Shown here: piece after piece, positions 47,701 to 59,891 of the stretch
How the letters are laid out: each line of letters begins with the position of its first letter
How positions within the stretch are numbered: the first letter of the stretch is position 1
Assembly: GCF_022965805.1 (NCBI RefSeq)
Contig: NC_133109.1
Span: 1,937,001-2,001,000 of the forward strand
Length of the DNA: 64,000 nt
Origin: Primulina eburnea
Taxonomy: Eukaryota; Streptophyta; Magnoliopsida; Lamiales; Gesneriaceae
Reading direction: 5' to 3'
Position numbers and translations under genes: made by a program
The notes under the pieces: generated by a model
What the model was told of the DNA's origin: nothing
Seen by the model: the letters and a program-made list of their open reading frames with translations, nothing else
The model's database searches: none

Positions 47701-48623
47701 TATATAAACATTTTTTTGTCAAGCCCGATTTGTGGTCAGTCAATAACCCGAAAATCCATCCAAAAGTTTAACTGGTGTTGTAATGTAGGACACACTGCTT
47801 TGTTTAACAAGTATTCATTACTTGACAAGATAATTCAAATTCTCTGCACCTCCATCTACCCACAGTTACTATAATTGCAAGATGCACTAAGGCATACAGG
47901 TATTCTAAAGCCTAGTCACAAGGCAAGATACACACTTTATTTAAGTAAAGCGTCTTGAGATGCTAAGATAACTAAATGAGTCAAGAGAAATCATCGCAAA
48001 TAATCGAAAATGTTCTTTATAAATATTAAATGACAATAAAATAAATATTCATCACCGTACAAGAAAATGAATTCCTATCTTTTTCAACTTTTTTGAATTT
48101 CTTATACCTACATATCAGACTTACTTAAAAAATGCCATGAATCCTTAAACCGCACCAAGAACACCTTCGCAGGAAACAGCCACACCAACTAGTATAATTA
48201 GATTTACACTTCCCAGACTCCAAATTTATCACTCTAATGAGACAGCCGCAATTTCACCAGCAATCTGCTCAAGCTGACCCAGAAAATAGCCCCACTTTCC
48301 AAAGCTCCAGCAACTCTTATACTTACAAACTATATAACTTAGTTCACTGATTCTACTCCAAACTCAATAGTCCAAACATTCAAATACTAAAAATAAATTC
48401 TGAACACCAACCAAGAATATGCAAACAATCGAAACACGAACGAAAATCAACGTTTAGGACACAGAAAAGAAGTTTATCAACACAATCTTTATACATCTTA
48501 CTGGTAAATCGGATCAGCATCACCGGGGCTCGCGCTGAGCAATCTTGTAAAGCACGAGAGGAATACCAAGAAAAGAGCAAAGCAACGTCGTTCCATCAGC
48601 TTCGGACCCACCCTTAGCGCCAT
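44784..48623 (-). CDS. PGAP3: PGAP3/Per1-like GPI-anchor remodelling protein, 5 exons
   Basis: The predicted protein has 351 residues. Exons: 48623-48502, 46723-46462, 46389-46193, 45499-45312, 45070-44784; all junctions are GT/AG and in phase. The N-terminus is a signal peptide (hydrophobic CFALFLVFLSCFTRLL, 14-29). A Cys-rich lumenal region follows (ECVEKCEKTGCAGEKCFQHC, then WDCLGDCRYHCM), then about seven membrane segments. Typical Per1 marks are LAVQFHGWVSFF, NAWFWSAVFHARD, DYSSAVALLGYS, ELYDFPPYSGLVDAHAIWHA and LWWSFVRDDSEFRT. The Ser, Asp and HxxxH positions fit the CREST hydrolase superfamily. Family members act in ER/Golgi membranes on the acyl chain of GPI anchors after attachment to proteins. 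The length matches plant homologues. Intron 1 is long (about 1.8 kb). The ATG at 48623 gives a good signal peptide. Confidence 0.92.
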
Positions 48624-49280
48624 GAACCGGAACAAAAGATGTCAAAGTCAATTCCCTAACGGGCTTTCGAAAGATGAGATTTTTGCACAGAAAAGAACAA
48701 AGATTTGATGTTGAAGGATGAACGCCCCAACAGGGTCGGGAAAATACTGCATCAAGATTGGATCTTTCGACAACTCTGATATTTTTTGTTTTGTTTCTTG
48801 GATTTTTTTGGTTTGTTCGAGTGCCAAAGGACGTGAGGGCAACGAAGGTAAAGAGATGTACGGTGCAGGAGATTGAAGGACAGCTACTACTGGATCCTCT
48901 ACAGTTCTTTGTAATGCTGTACATTACAATTGACCTTTTAGGCGTTTTTTATTTGATTGGCCGATCAAGATTAATTAATCTCGGTAGCCCAAACTCGTCG
49001 GAAAAAAGGTCCCATAGTTTAGCTACACCCACTTCACAAAACTTTTTACGAGAAGATTTCATATAATTTAATATTTAATAAAAGTTTTTTAAATTAATTA
49101 ATGTTTTAAAGATTTCATAAATAATATGTAATGTATCTCTGATTTCACGAATAGAAACTTGAATATGAAAAATGGAAAATATTGTAAAAAATGAATTTTT
49201 ATAATAAATTTGAAGTAGACGAATTAAATTATTGTAAATAGAAATACTGTTAGAGATATGAAACACAGCACCAACCAAAA
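48624..49280. promoter_or_regulatory. Shared upstream region of PGAP3 and the ABCB pseudogene
   Basis: About 660 bp separate the PGAP3 ATG (minus) and the ABCB pseudogene start (plus). A bidirectional promoter is possible. No specific element is recognised. Confidence 0.4.
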
Positions 49281-52200
49281 ATGGCAGCTCACTTCCTCAC
49301 CCAGAAATCACCGAAGATCAACCTTAAACTCGCCGAGAATCTCAATCCTCAGAGAATTTCCTCGTCACCCACTTCGATTTCTTGGTCAAAAGCTGGTCAG
49401 AGGTCAAGAAAATCGTCAAGAATTACCGGCAACGCTTATGTTCGGGCGCATTCGACGCAGTCGTCTCAGAAAATGAGCCAAGAATCGAGGAATCCGAGGT
49501 TGTGGAGCTCCGGCCCATTGATGTGATAACTCTCACGTGTTCATATTAGCTAGCTGATCAAACAAGATTCTACCATTTGCATTCTCCTCAAATGAATTGA
49601 AGAGTGCTTTTTCATGTATTTAACTAAATAATTGAATAATGAATCTTGTATAATTTGTCATCAATTAATTTGTAGTCGCAGGTGGAGTTTTTCGACAGGT
49701 ACAAGGTAAGCATGCATGATTCTCAATGTCGTGTTTTTTTTCATTCATTTAGTTATTCAATAATTGGCGATTCAAGTGATCTTAAACAAAATATGTTTAA
49801 AAAGAAAAACAAACAAAAAAACAATCTTTTAGTGAACTGCATTCCTAGTATGTATTTACAATCTTCAGATGAAAATCATTATCTGCAATCACTAATATGG
49901 TGGCTTTGGTAACTAATACTTGATATTTATTGCTCGCTCAAGTAATTTTCAAATATACTTTTCTGTCTTTTACATGTTTTCAAATTTTCTCTACTTGACA
50001 TATTCTACTTCATTTCCACTGCAATCCACTTGTTTTGGTAGCTGACTCTGGCATGCTTCTTTTAGGTTGGTGAACTAACTGCCCTGTTGACATCTGATTT
50101 GGGTTCTTTGAATGACATTGTTAGGGAAATATATCAAGAGATCGAGGTTTCAGGGCATTTTCCGAGGCAAGCTGCTCTACCCTAGTCGAACGTGATATTT
50201 ATGTTAAAATAAATAGAACTTCTCACCTTTGTTTGATTGGTTGACAGAGTTGGTATAAACATTCTTGACTTTTCTGATTATATTCCGATTTATAAAGTTC
50301 TTTCCTCGACTTTTTTGCTTGGATTTTTTACTAACAAGTGTTTCTCCATTTTTTCTCCCTGATTATGGGGTTCTTTCTTTGATTAGGGTTACCTTTATCG
50401 AATTGGAAATATGTAGACTTTTAGGTGGACTTCAAGTTTCTTGCTAGTAAAATAAACAAAGTGACACTATGTTCGTACCTCTCTTCTGTAATTGATTGAT
50501 CATGTTCACTAATAGACCTTTGAAATAAAGTATGTCTTCATATTTCTATTCTTTTGCTTATACTTTTTCGGGCACTCCACCAATAAACTCGATATTTCTA
50601 GCTACGTATAAGCGGACGACTGTGAGTGTATTTAAAGCATATGGATCAGTCCAAGCCTCTATAGCTGACTGTGTCAATGAGACATTCGCTGCCGTACATA
50701 CAGCATGCTCTTGATTCCTTTGAGTACCAGTGACGTGTTTTGATTTTGTTTTCTTCCCTTAGTAGCACCTAGTACATAGTTTATATGATAACGATGTTCG
50801 TACATCAGTTAAGATCATTTAGGGGAGAAAAACATCAAATGTCAATTTTTGGAAGGCAGGTAGGATCTGTTCAAATTATTGTTATGAATGCTGCCAAAAA
50901 TTCAGGTGCACTGAGGTACTATGGGTTGAATTTGACAGGTTCTTGAATACGAGAGTAGTGGTATAACTCTAGGGTTACTTAAGTCTGTCAACGAATCTCT
51001 AACTAGGGTTGCTGTTTATGTCTCTTTAATGGCCTTGTATTGTTTTGGAGGAAGCAAAAGTAAAATCTTTAAGAATTCATCCTTTCTTGTCAGTTGAGTC
51101 ACATTCTGCTCGTTATTACACTAAAAAGTTGGATGCGTTTCTTGTAGGGTGAACTAGCTGTGGGAATCGTGGTTTCTTTTATTTGATACACTCTTACATT
51201 AACATTTGCTGTGAGTATATATGCTCATCTGTTTTTTTTTAGCCTTCGGATTTCTTGATTATAAGTAATGTAGTCTAGGTTCAAGGGGTGGTAAACACCT
51301 ATGGAGATCTTCGTGGGGCTTTTGCTGCAACAGAAAGAACAAACTCTGTTTTATCTGGTGCCCAAATTGATGAAGCTCTAGCTTATGCTTTAGAAAAAGA
51401 CTTGAAAGAAGGAAAGCGCATGACTCAAATCTTGTAACTCTTTTGTGGGGTGACACAAAACAAGAGCATTGGATACATGTCTTCGTTAAAATCTGCTAGC
51501 GACGTGCGTAATTTATCATTCTCCGGTGACATCTGCCTTGAAGTTATGGATTTGTTTATCATCAATATATTGTTCATGCTATATTCACACCTACAGTTGA
51601 AATGAACTAAATCGAGCTGAACATGCTCTTTTTTTCATATTCTTGCATGAACTTGAATCTTTTTTATACTGATCGAAGCTCAGTTTGAAGATCGAAAAAT
51701 GAATTGCTTTTAGCTCGAGTTCACTTGAATAATTAGTGTTTGACTCCAAGTTTGATTTGTTTAAATCTAGTTCTGTGATTTCAAATGCCTATCAAATAAT
51801 AGGTTATCTTGTTTGGAGAACTCATGAGCTGACTCAATTCTTCTGCACCCCTATTTACACCTTATCATACCTCAATATCTTTCAATAACAAGAATTTTTC
51901 CTTAAAATCCATAACTGCATGTTCGTGCCTGAGCATACTTTTATGCTGGTAAAATTCAAACTCGTCGACTCTCAATAAATTCTGTTTCGTTTTTCAGAAC
52001 TTTATTTTTCTTATCCTTTACGGCCTGATGTGGAAATACTTAAAGGACTCAATCTCAAGTTAAAATGTGGCACGGTGACTGCTTTAGTCGGCCCTGGTGG
52101 TACAGGCAAAAGTACAGTTGTTCAGCTCTTAGCTCGCCGTTATGAGGTTAGTCCACTGTATTAACTATACTAAAATAAAACTGTATATATGCAAATATGC

Positions 52201-53105
52201 GTAAATAACTAGAGAATGAGCTCTGATTATTCAACCAACCAGTGGTCGCATAACTGTTGCTGGGGAGGATTTACCATCGTTTGATAAAAGTGCATGGGAT
52301 CGTGTCGTTTCCATAGTGAATCAAGCATCTCTCCGGAACTTTTCTAATTTAATTTTCTAAGTTTCATCTGATTTTGGTCAGGTGCCTGCAATTTTATGGT
52401 TACATCTTAGTTAGTTTGAATTTTAAAAATACTTTAAACTGAGTACAGGAATCTGTCCTATTCTCTGTCGTTTTTCTGAAGGGTTACGACTGTTAAGTGG
52501 AGGACAAATACAGGTATAACTGTTAATTCATTCACTCTCTCTAGCACGCACTCTCACTTGTTATGCTAATGCTGAATGGATTGAGCTTGAGCCTAGGTTC
52601 TAAAATTTTCCGTTTCAAGCTCAAACTCAAGCTAGCTTAGGTAAGATTTTTCGAACTTGAGTTTCAGGTCCTGCCTCGCTTAACATCCACTCACATTGGA
52701 AACATTTATAGCATTAATCCACTTTTATTTTCCAGAGGATTGCGATTGCAAGGGCCCTTCTGAAGAATGCTCCAATCTTGATTCTTGACGAGGTATACAT
52801 ATCTGTGTCCCATTTTTGCTTCTTCTAAATTAGTCTTTGAAAAACATATCATACAGCACCTTTTTCATACGTTTCTTGATTTTGCTGCAGGCAACGAGTG
52901 CCTTAGTGAACTCCTCGTTCAGGATGCCTTTAATGTCCAAATGAAGGGACGAACGATGGATGATCGCCCACAGATTGAGCGTGGTTAAGAATGCCGATCA
53001 AATTGCTCTGTGTTCGGATAGGAAGTTTTGGAACTAAGGATACACCTTGAGTTGTTAGAAAAGAATGGTCAGTGTGCTTCTTTGGTTGGCACTCAAAGAG
53101 GAGTG
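49281..53105 (+). pseudogene. ABCB28-like half ABC transporter pseudogene
   Basis: Scattered exons keep the order of a plant ABCB half-transporter of the plastid/organelle type (Arabidopsis ABCB28/NAP8 pattern, from memory). Pieces seen: an N-terminus at 49281; EFFDRYK (about 49685); VGELTALLTSDLGSLNDIV (50066); YKRTTVSVFKAYGSVQASIA (50606); GEKHQMSIFG (50825); LKSVNESLTRVAVYVSLMAL (50977); VVNTYGDLRGAFAATERTNS (51288); FSYPLRPDVEILKGLNL (52008); Walker A GPGGTGKST (about 52090-52120); LLSGGQIQ (52493); RIAIARALLKNAPILILDE (52737); NADQIALCSDRK (52989); SLVGTQR (ends about 53100). Damage: a frame change near 49440, loss of one base in the ENISRDRG region (about 50130), a frame change before the D-loop (52900), and no trace of the first membrane segments. 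Introns remain, so it is a decayed duplicate and not a retrocopy. Confidence 0.85.
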
Positions 53106-55601
53106 ATCATTATTCATTATTTTATGTGTTTTTATTAAAACTAGTATCTCACAAATTAACAAATATGGATACTTAAATTATTACTTAAAATTATTGATAT
53201 AACGAATATGTTTAATTATTATATAATTTTTATACATCATTTATCATTATATTCAAATGAGGATAACAATTCTGTCGTTAAATTGAATTATTTACCACTG
53301 TATTCAAAATATTGTTTGAAAAGAAATGTTATTAATAAAAATTAAAAATTATATATTATTTATCTAACTAAATAAATAAGTATTTTTTGAAAAATAATAA
53401 TAAATCATTTATTAGACGAAAATTTTAATTAATTTTTTTAACATTTTAGAAAATATTTATACTAAGTTTAATTAAATAATAAAAATATCGATGTATGAAT
53501 AATTAATATACCGAAAATTCAATTTTTCACTAAAAAGTTGAAAAGTGTAATATTATATAAAATTTAATGTTTAATTTTTATATTTTAAAGAGTATAGAGA
53601 ACTAAATATATAAAACTAACATAAAACCCAAAACTGTAACCGAAATTAAATAAAATGACATCATCAATGCAAACATTTAATGGCGTGTTATTTACATGTT
53701 ATTTTTAAAATACACTTCATATACATATTTTTTACTTTAGAATGTCTAATATGTACTCAAATTATTTTAATTATTTTTATAAACATATAATGTCTTTTAT
53801 ATATTTTTTATTATATATAAAAATATTAAAACTAATCCACAAATTTTTTTATAAGATAATCTCATTAGCCAATTTATGAAATGAATCTTCTACCGGACCG
53901 ACTTATGAAAAAATATTCAAAATTATTATTATTCATTCAAAATATAGATCTCATCGATTTGTCCCACACATAAGACTCATTCAAACTAATTTAGATAAAT
54001 TTATTTTTTTCTACCTAAAGTAATTTTTCGTGAATATGTTAACCAACAATTTAAATAGATTATTGATTTCTTAAATTCTTTTAAATTTCGTGGTACATAT
54101 TTATTTATTTATTTAGTTTATGAATTACAAAAAGAATTATAAATAATTCTATAAATCGTAATTATTATATATCATTATATATTTAAGTTTCTCGAATAAA
54201 TTTGTCTTTTAGTGAAATAATAAATATTTATGATCTTAGCTTTTAATGTAAATTATTATTTTGACTACGCATATAAATATATTAATAAATTTTGTTTAAT
54301 ATTATTTCAAAATCAATACATTTAAATAAATATAAGAGATTATTTTAAAATAAATTAACTAATGACATTGAAAACTGAAATATTATTAAATATAACACTA
54401 ATTCACATTTATTTCTTTTTAAAACATGAAGTATTTGGTAGGTACATAAAACACATCTATGCTTTGTTCAAATTCGAACGATCTCAAATATAAATGGAAA
54501 AATATTCAAGTCGGTTGATTCACTTTCAACATTACATACACCTACTTTGATGCAAGCACAAACTCATAATTTTATTGTATTTTTGAGAAATAAAATTCAC
54601 ATTTCCTATCAAGATTCCTCATAAAGTCTAAAATTTTTTAGCTTTCTCCATTTTCTTGTTTTTTTATTGATATGTTGGGTTTCAAAGAGGGAAAAGCAGT
54701 TGCCAGTGTTGAGTTTTTAGGTGACAGAAAAGAGATTTCTGACCAACTTGGAGATTATACAATTCATGGTGCTTCTTTAATGTACTTTTCCACACTGTGG
54801 AGTGCACAAAATTAAGACATTTCAGACCACAAAAATCAGCAAGAGCTTCTTGGTATTAAAATAAAATATCCATGTGGCTTATACATTGCAAACACACAGT
54901 GGCAACACATCACAATCCATTTCAACTACCAACCCACAAATTTAAGTTCCCAGATGTAAAAGAAACTGAGGAATGACACTTTATTTAGCAAATTTTGATA
55001 ATTTAGTTCGAACCAAACAAATCAAGTTTGAAGACGATTGTCAGTCTGAATCGCGTTATAACATAAGTAGTTAAACTCATACTCGAACATAAAGAAATCG
55101 AGTGACATTTGTTTTGTTTATATCAATATCATCATCTCCCAAAAAATACGAATTTCGTTCATTTATGATTACATAGTTTTTGCTGAAATAGACATACACA
55201 TTGTCAACCAAGATATGTATAAGTTTTGATAGTAGCTTTAGTGTGCTTAGGTGGAATGAATAATGGGGAGGACCATGCAAGTGGGAGACCATTTACTTGA
55301 GCCAACTGCAACCATTTGCGTGGTTTAATGGCTAAGCTGTAAATCAGGAAGAAATGGAAGATTCGTAGTAATGGCAATAAAAGAACCAACTCCATTCTTC
55401 AAGGAAGAGTTTTTGACACACCTTGTAGAAAATTACAGTGAACTAGCTAGATGAACTAGTTCTGTACATGCGGCAGTTACTTGGTAATAAGAATTTTCTT
55501 TAACAGCGAAAACCTTTCATCAGCAAAGGAAAACATTACTCACACTATCTTGGCTCGACTACCCCTATTTTAGCTTCCTGAATCCTAGTTGGTTTGATCT
55601 T
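53106..55601. other. AT-rich intergenic DNA and 3' flank of the kinase
   Basis: 53110-54600 is extremely AT-rich with no recognisable element. 54640-55600 is less biased but no gene or repeat could be supported. Confidence 0.5.
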
Positions 55602-57734
55602 TTAACAAACAAGTGAGGATCTAAGTGAGTGGGCTGTCGGGAGATGAGTGCATGATGCCCATCGAATCACTGACTCTGTCACCATGATATCAAGCTGCTC
55701 GAATTCACCAAGGCTAATTGTGTGGTTCCTTCTGCTGTGAAGGCCTAACGTTCGAGCCCCGTCAGATGCACTCTTTCTGACCTCAACTGCTTTGAAGTCC
55801 ATGTCTCCATCTGCAAGGAGTATAGTAAGAAGAGACTGGGGGTCAAGGAAAACTACTCTAATTTGCTAATGTATCGCATTGACTAGTATAAATACAAGAT
55901 TCTGTTTCCACAACTGGACTATGGCACATCATACCGATACCCTCTTAACATTTAGTTTAACCATATTGATTCTAGACCCACGTTAAGATTTGAAGCCTGA
56001 GGGGTATAATTGTAGGGAGTTTATCAGTCACAGCAGGGTGTAATTAGACCAAATCTTAGGCGGGTGTCGTGCAATTTACGCATAGTGTAAGGAGACTAAA
56101 TGATTACCTCGAGGAATTAAATGAAGTACTGATGAATTTTCCGTGGTATCCAAATCATCATCCTCCTGTCTAACCGCAAAGCTCGATTTGAAAAAAGCAA
56201 AGCTTGGCAGTGTGATGACAGGCATAGAAAATTCCATGGTATTTGTTCCAGCACTACGGAAAGAAAATCCACAAGTTTCCGACAAAGGCGTAGACAGGTC
56301 TACCATGAAAGAAGAAAGCGACGACTTGCACGTGAATGTTGGTGACATAATTTCGCAATTGTTGGGCGATCCAATTCCAAAACTAATATCTTGACTTCTT
56401 TTCATGACATGTGGGGAAATACGGCTATTCTCAGAATCCAGTCCACATTGTTGCTCACCACTTTTACTTAGATCTCTGAAAATTGGCATTGTATTCTTCA
56501 CCCAAGAATGGTCTGTAAAAAATCGTCGTAGAAAGATCTGAGTTCACAAATGGTTATAAGTTTGGGTAGCATATTGATCCTTTCAACAATCATATCACAA
56601 TAATTAATTCAGATCTCATGTTTCCATAAACTCGCTTCTCCAAATATCTAATATAATCTTTAGTATTCTACAAAAGGATGAATTTTCATAAAAGGATAAA
56701 AATATCTGAGATAGTAAAACCATGAGGGAAGAGTAACAATAACCTACCTAGAACCTGCTTTGGAGTAAACCGATTCGACGTATCCCTACAAAGCATTCCT
56801 GTTATCAATTGCTTTGCTGAATCAGAGATGAAATCCCATGGATTCGACTGAAATCTCAAGTCAGCAGCCCGAACAGCATCAAAGATCCGGGACTTTGTTT
56901 TCCCCCAAAACGGTGGTATCCCACTCAGAAGAATGTATAAAATCACACCAGCACTCCATACATCAGCAGCCTGATCATATCCTCCAGCAAGAACCTCTGG
57001 AGCTATATAGAATGGACTACCAACCGTACCATGTAACTTCTGTCCTGTTTTCAAAAAGAAAAATAAAAATATCAGGAATTATTTCTCAACATAATAATAA
57101 TCGGCAACTCGGCAAGAATTAACAGGGAAGCCAAGTAAGTCGGCACTCTACCTGGTTTGATGTAGGTTGCAAGCCCAAAATCAGCCAGTTTTATCGGTGA
57201 AGAAGAGGATTTTGTTGCTAAGAGGATGTTCTCCGGCTTCAAATCTCGATGAACAACACCCTTATCATGACAATACATCAACACTTGCATTAAGTGTCGG
57301 AAAAGCACCCTGGCTTCTGACTCGGAAAACCTGCCGTGCTTCTCCAACTTGTGAAAAAGCTCACCTCCAGCACAAAGCTCCATCACGAGATGCACGTAAT
57401 CTTCTTCCTCGTAAACTGCTTTAAGGTCAACCACGTTAGGGTGCCCCGATAAAGTGCTCATAATTTCGATCTCGAGTTTGATACTTCGCACATCTTCTTG
57501 AGTGACTAACCGATCTTTTGAAATAGACTTGCAAGCTAGAACCTCACCACTAAACTTATCGATACATTCCCGTATGATGCCAAATTGTCCCCAGCCCAAA
57601 TGTTCTCCGAGATTATACTGATCGCTCAAATTCGCAGTCTTGTGGGCATCTAAAATAGTTTCCCTCAAGCACGCAACTCGATAGCAATTACATGAACTAA
57701 AGAGTGATTCAGTTTTGCTCTTGGCAACAGCCAT
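55602..57734 (-). CDS. PEPKR2-like serine/threonine kinase, 4 exons
   Basis: The predicted protein has 497 residues. Exons: 57734-57152, 57044-56748, 56512-56108, 55810-55602; all GT/AG and in phase to TAA. The kinase domain spans about residues 40-300. It has the glycine loop LGWGQFG (46-52), Lys69 in LACKS, HRDLKPENILL (162-172), DFG (185-187), GTVGSPFYIAPEVL and DVWSAGVILYILLSGIPPFW. It groups with the CDPK/PEPC-kinase family but has no EF hands. The Ser-rich tail (FTCKSSLSSFMVDLSTP) and overall length fit PEP-carboxylase-kinase-related kinase 2. Its substrate is not known, and despite the name a role on PEP carboxylase is not implied. The start is 57734, because the frame upstream has only a GTG. 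A spliced 5' UTR is likely (see separate entry). Confidence 0.87.
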
Positions 57735-58620
57735 ACAAAAGTTCAACCTCAAAACGATCACACAAACCCTATCAGGATCTCAGTTTTTGATATCTGAAAC
57801 CTCAAATTATCACCTAAACTGCATCAGTTTTCTATGCCCCAACCAGAAATTTGATATGGTCACAAGAGGTTTGATATATTCATCGTATCAAGCTTGAAAA
57901 AGCAACAGGAAAAACCCAAATCCAAAGAGTCTTAATTTCCTCACAAATTACCTGGATCTGAAAAGTTCATAAAGAGCAAGAGCATATAACCACCGAAAAA
58001 AAAGTGAACAATTTCACCGAACAGAAGGTAAAAGAACAAGGAAGACTTAAGCGTAGCCTTAATTTATTAAGATAGCAAAGATAAAAACTCAAACTGAACT
58101 ACTCAATTAACCAAACTCTTGGAGCATTTAGAACATTGTAGGACACGACACAAACTAAATCAAGTACAGAAAACCCCAAACCTGAAACATCCCAAAATTC
58201 CCATTATGAGACAAAAGCTCAAATGGACCGACAAAGAAGAAATTTGAAAAAAATAAATAATAAAATAAAATTTCCCCCACCCACAAATCTTCACATGAGA
58301 AAAGATGAAAATCCAGAAAAGCCCACAAAAACTTGAACTCAAAGAAGCATTCCCAGATCCACAATTTGTCCAAGAACACGCCAAGAACCAAACTTTTTCA
58401 GAATTACACAACGTCAAGATAGAGAAACACAGACTGCAACCAAGAAATCTAACCTTGAGAGAAGGAAAGGCAAATAGTCAAAAAGTCAGCAAAAGAGGAA
58501 GATGCACAATAGGTGTGAGCTGTGATTCCCTTCTTCCTTCCCAACTAAGAAAGAAGAGAGAGACCTGTGGGGCGACTTGCTCTGGCCTCCTCAGTTTTCT
58601 CCAAGATTGTTATGTTTGAG
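57735..58620 (-). promoter_or_regulatory. Probable 5' UTR with an intron, PEPKR2-like gene
   Basis: On the minus strand a donor-like TTCTCTCAAG/GTTAGATTTC (about 58455) and an acceptor-like GAGGTTTCAG/ATATC (about 57797) could define a 5' UTR intron. A CT-rich, GA-rich leader (58500-58570) lies upstream. The region has higher GC than the flanks beyond 58650. There is no transcript support. Confidence 0.4.
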
Positions 58621-59199
58621 GTTCGAGCAATCATGTTATTGTTGGTCACCATTTCATTCTCCTCGTATATTTTTGGAAGAAAGTATAATTAAAAGTTTCT
58701 TTTTTCCTTAATTTGTCTTGTATATGTGGGACATTGTGTGTGCTAATTCAAAATGATGTCTTTGAAAATTAGCTCACCGAGACAACTCAAAGTGACGCGT
58801 TTTTTAATGGTATTCTATCAACCCCACGAGCACACAACCTTCATGCCACCTGAGTTAGAATATGTATATTGTTCTACCATAGTTACAATTTTATCGTGAG
58901 ACGAGTTAATACTTAAAATGAAAAATAATTTTTTTATCATCAAAAAATAATATTTTTCATGAACAAGATTGGATTTGAAGATACGTCTCACAAATTGACC
59001 AAAGATGTCATTTTACGTGAATTTTTTTTATTGGATCAATTCCTACATTGCGAGCCATAGTAAGAAGATTTCATAGAAAGAAAGCATTCGTCGTAAGCCT
59101 AGTGACTTCGTATAATCAGTGTGGGATCGCTTACCCTTTCTGTCAAATAACTTAATTGTCTTCTTTTTATGGGAGTAAATCTACTTGTATATTTACACA
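58621..59199. other. Intergenic DNA with a degenerate MITE copy
   Basis: A worn GTGAGAC-family copy lies at 58895-59022 (ends CGTGAGACGAGTTAATAC and TGTCATTTTACGTGAA). Nothing else is recognised. Confidence 0.5.
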
Positions 59200-59202
59200 T
59201 AA

Positions 59203-59888
59203 GGGCATCTCCAACCCCTGCGGACGCCATTTTTGGCCCAGAGGTATTCTCTAAAGAAAGCTGCACTATTTGCAAAATAGCGCACCTTCATTTTCCTCTG
59301 TCCGCGACAAATTTGGCGCAAGGGAAGATACTTTTTTTTTTTTTTTAAATTATAGATATTTATATTAAAAATTATAAATAGTATTTATATAATAATATGA
59401 TATTATTATATTAATTTAATAATTAGATATATTTAAATCATAAAAATGGAAATATTTAATTATAAAAATTTAAAATAAATTTATCGATCGAATAATATTT
59501 AAATATTCAAGTCGCAGTTATAAAAAAATTTATCGATCGATATAAAAAAAAAAAACAAAGACGCTCGCTATACATTACGAAATTCTTTAATTGATAATTT
59601 ATAAGATGAATATAGTCGTTCAAATATTTAAAGATGTATTTGTAACATGTTATTTGATTTTATGTCAGGTATTAATTTTATTTCACCAATTTTAATTATT
59701 TATATTTCAATTCATATAATATAGATTTCAATAATATATTTAATATAATTAAATCAATCATTTTAATAATATTATTGAAATTATTAATAATATAATATTA
59801 ATTATATCAAATACAAAATATAATTATATTTTATATTTTATGCAGAAAATGAACTATTTTAAAATAGAGTTTTAGGTTGGAGATGACC
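59203..59888 (+). mobile_element. PIF/Harbinger-derived element with TAA duplication
   Basis: 686 bp flanked by TAA (59200-59202, 59889-59891), with ends GGGCATCTCCAACC (left) and GGTCATCTCCAACC (right, minus). At 59557-59631 the plus strand reads KDARYTLRNSLIDNL, stop, DEYSRSNI, stop, aligned with the transposase tail at 42985-43180 (KDVCYVLRNALIDHLWEEYS). The stop falls at the family Trp. This is a deletion derivative of a Harbinger transposon. Confidence 0.8.
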
Positions 59889-59891
59889 TAA

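Noticed and set aside
47479..47874. 131-codon plus-strand frame in the first intron of PGAP3
   Set aside because: No recognisable motif, no ATG-context or neighbour support, and a location inside a spliced intron; probably chance.
48520..48924. 134-codon minus-strand open frame over the PGAP3 first exon
   Set aside because: It runs in a different frame from the signal-peptide exon that joins correctly to the conserved Per1 exons.
57735..57761. Nine-residue longer start of the PEPKR2-like kinase
   Set aside because: The upstream codon is GTG; the first ATG in frame is at 57734.
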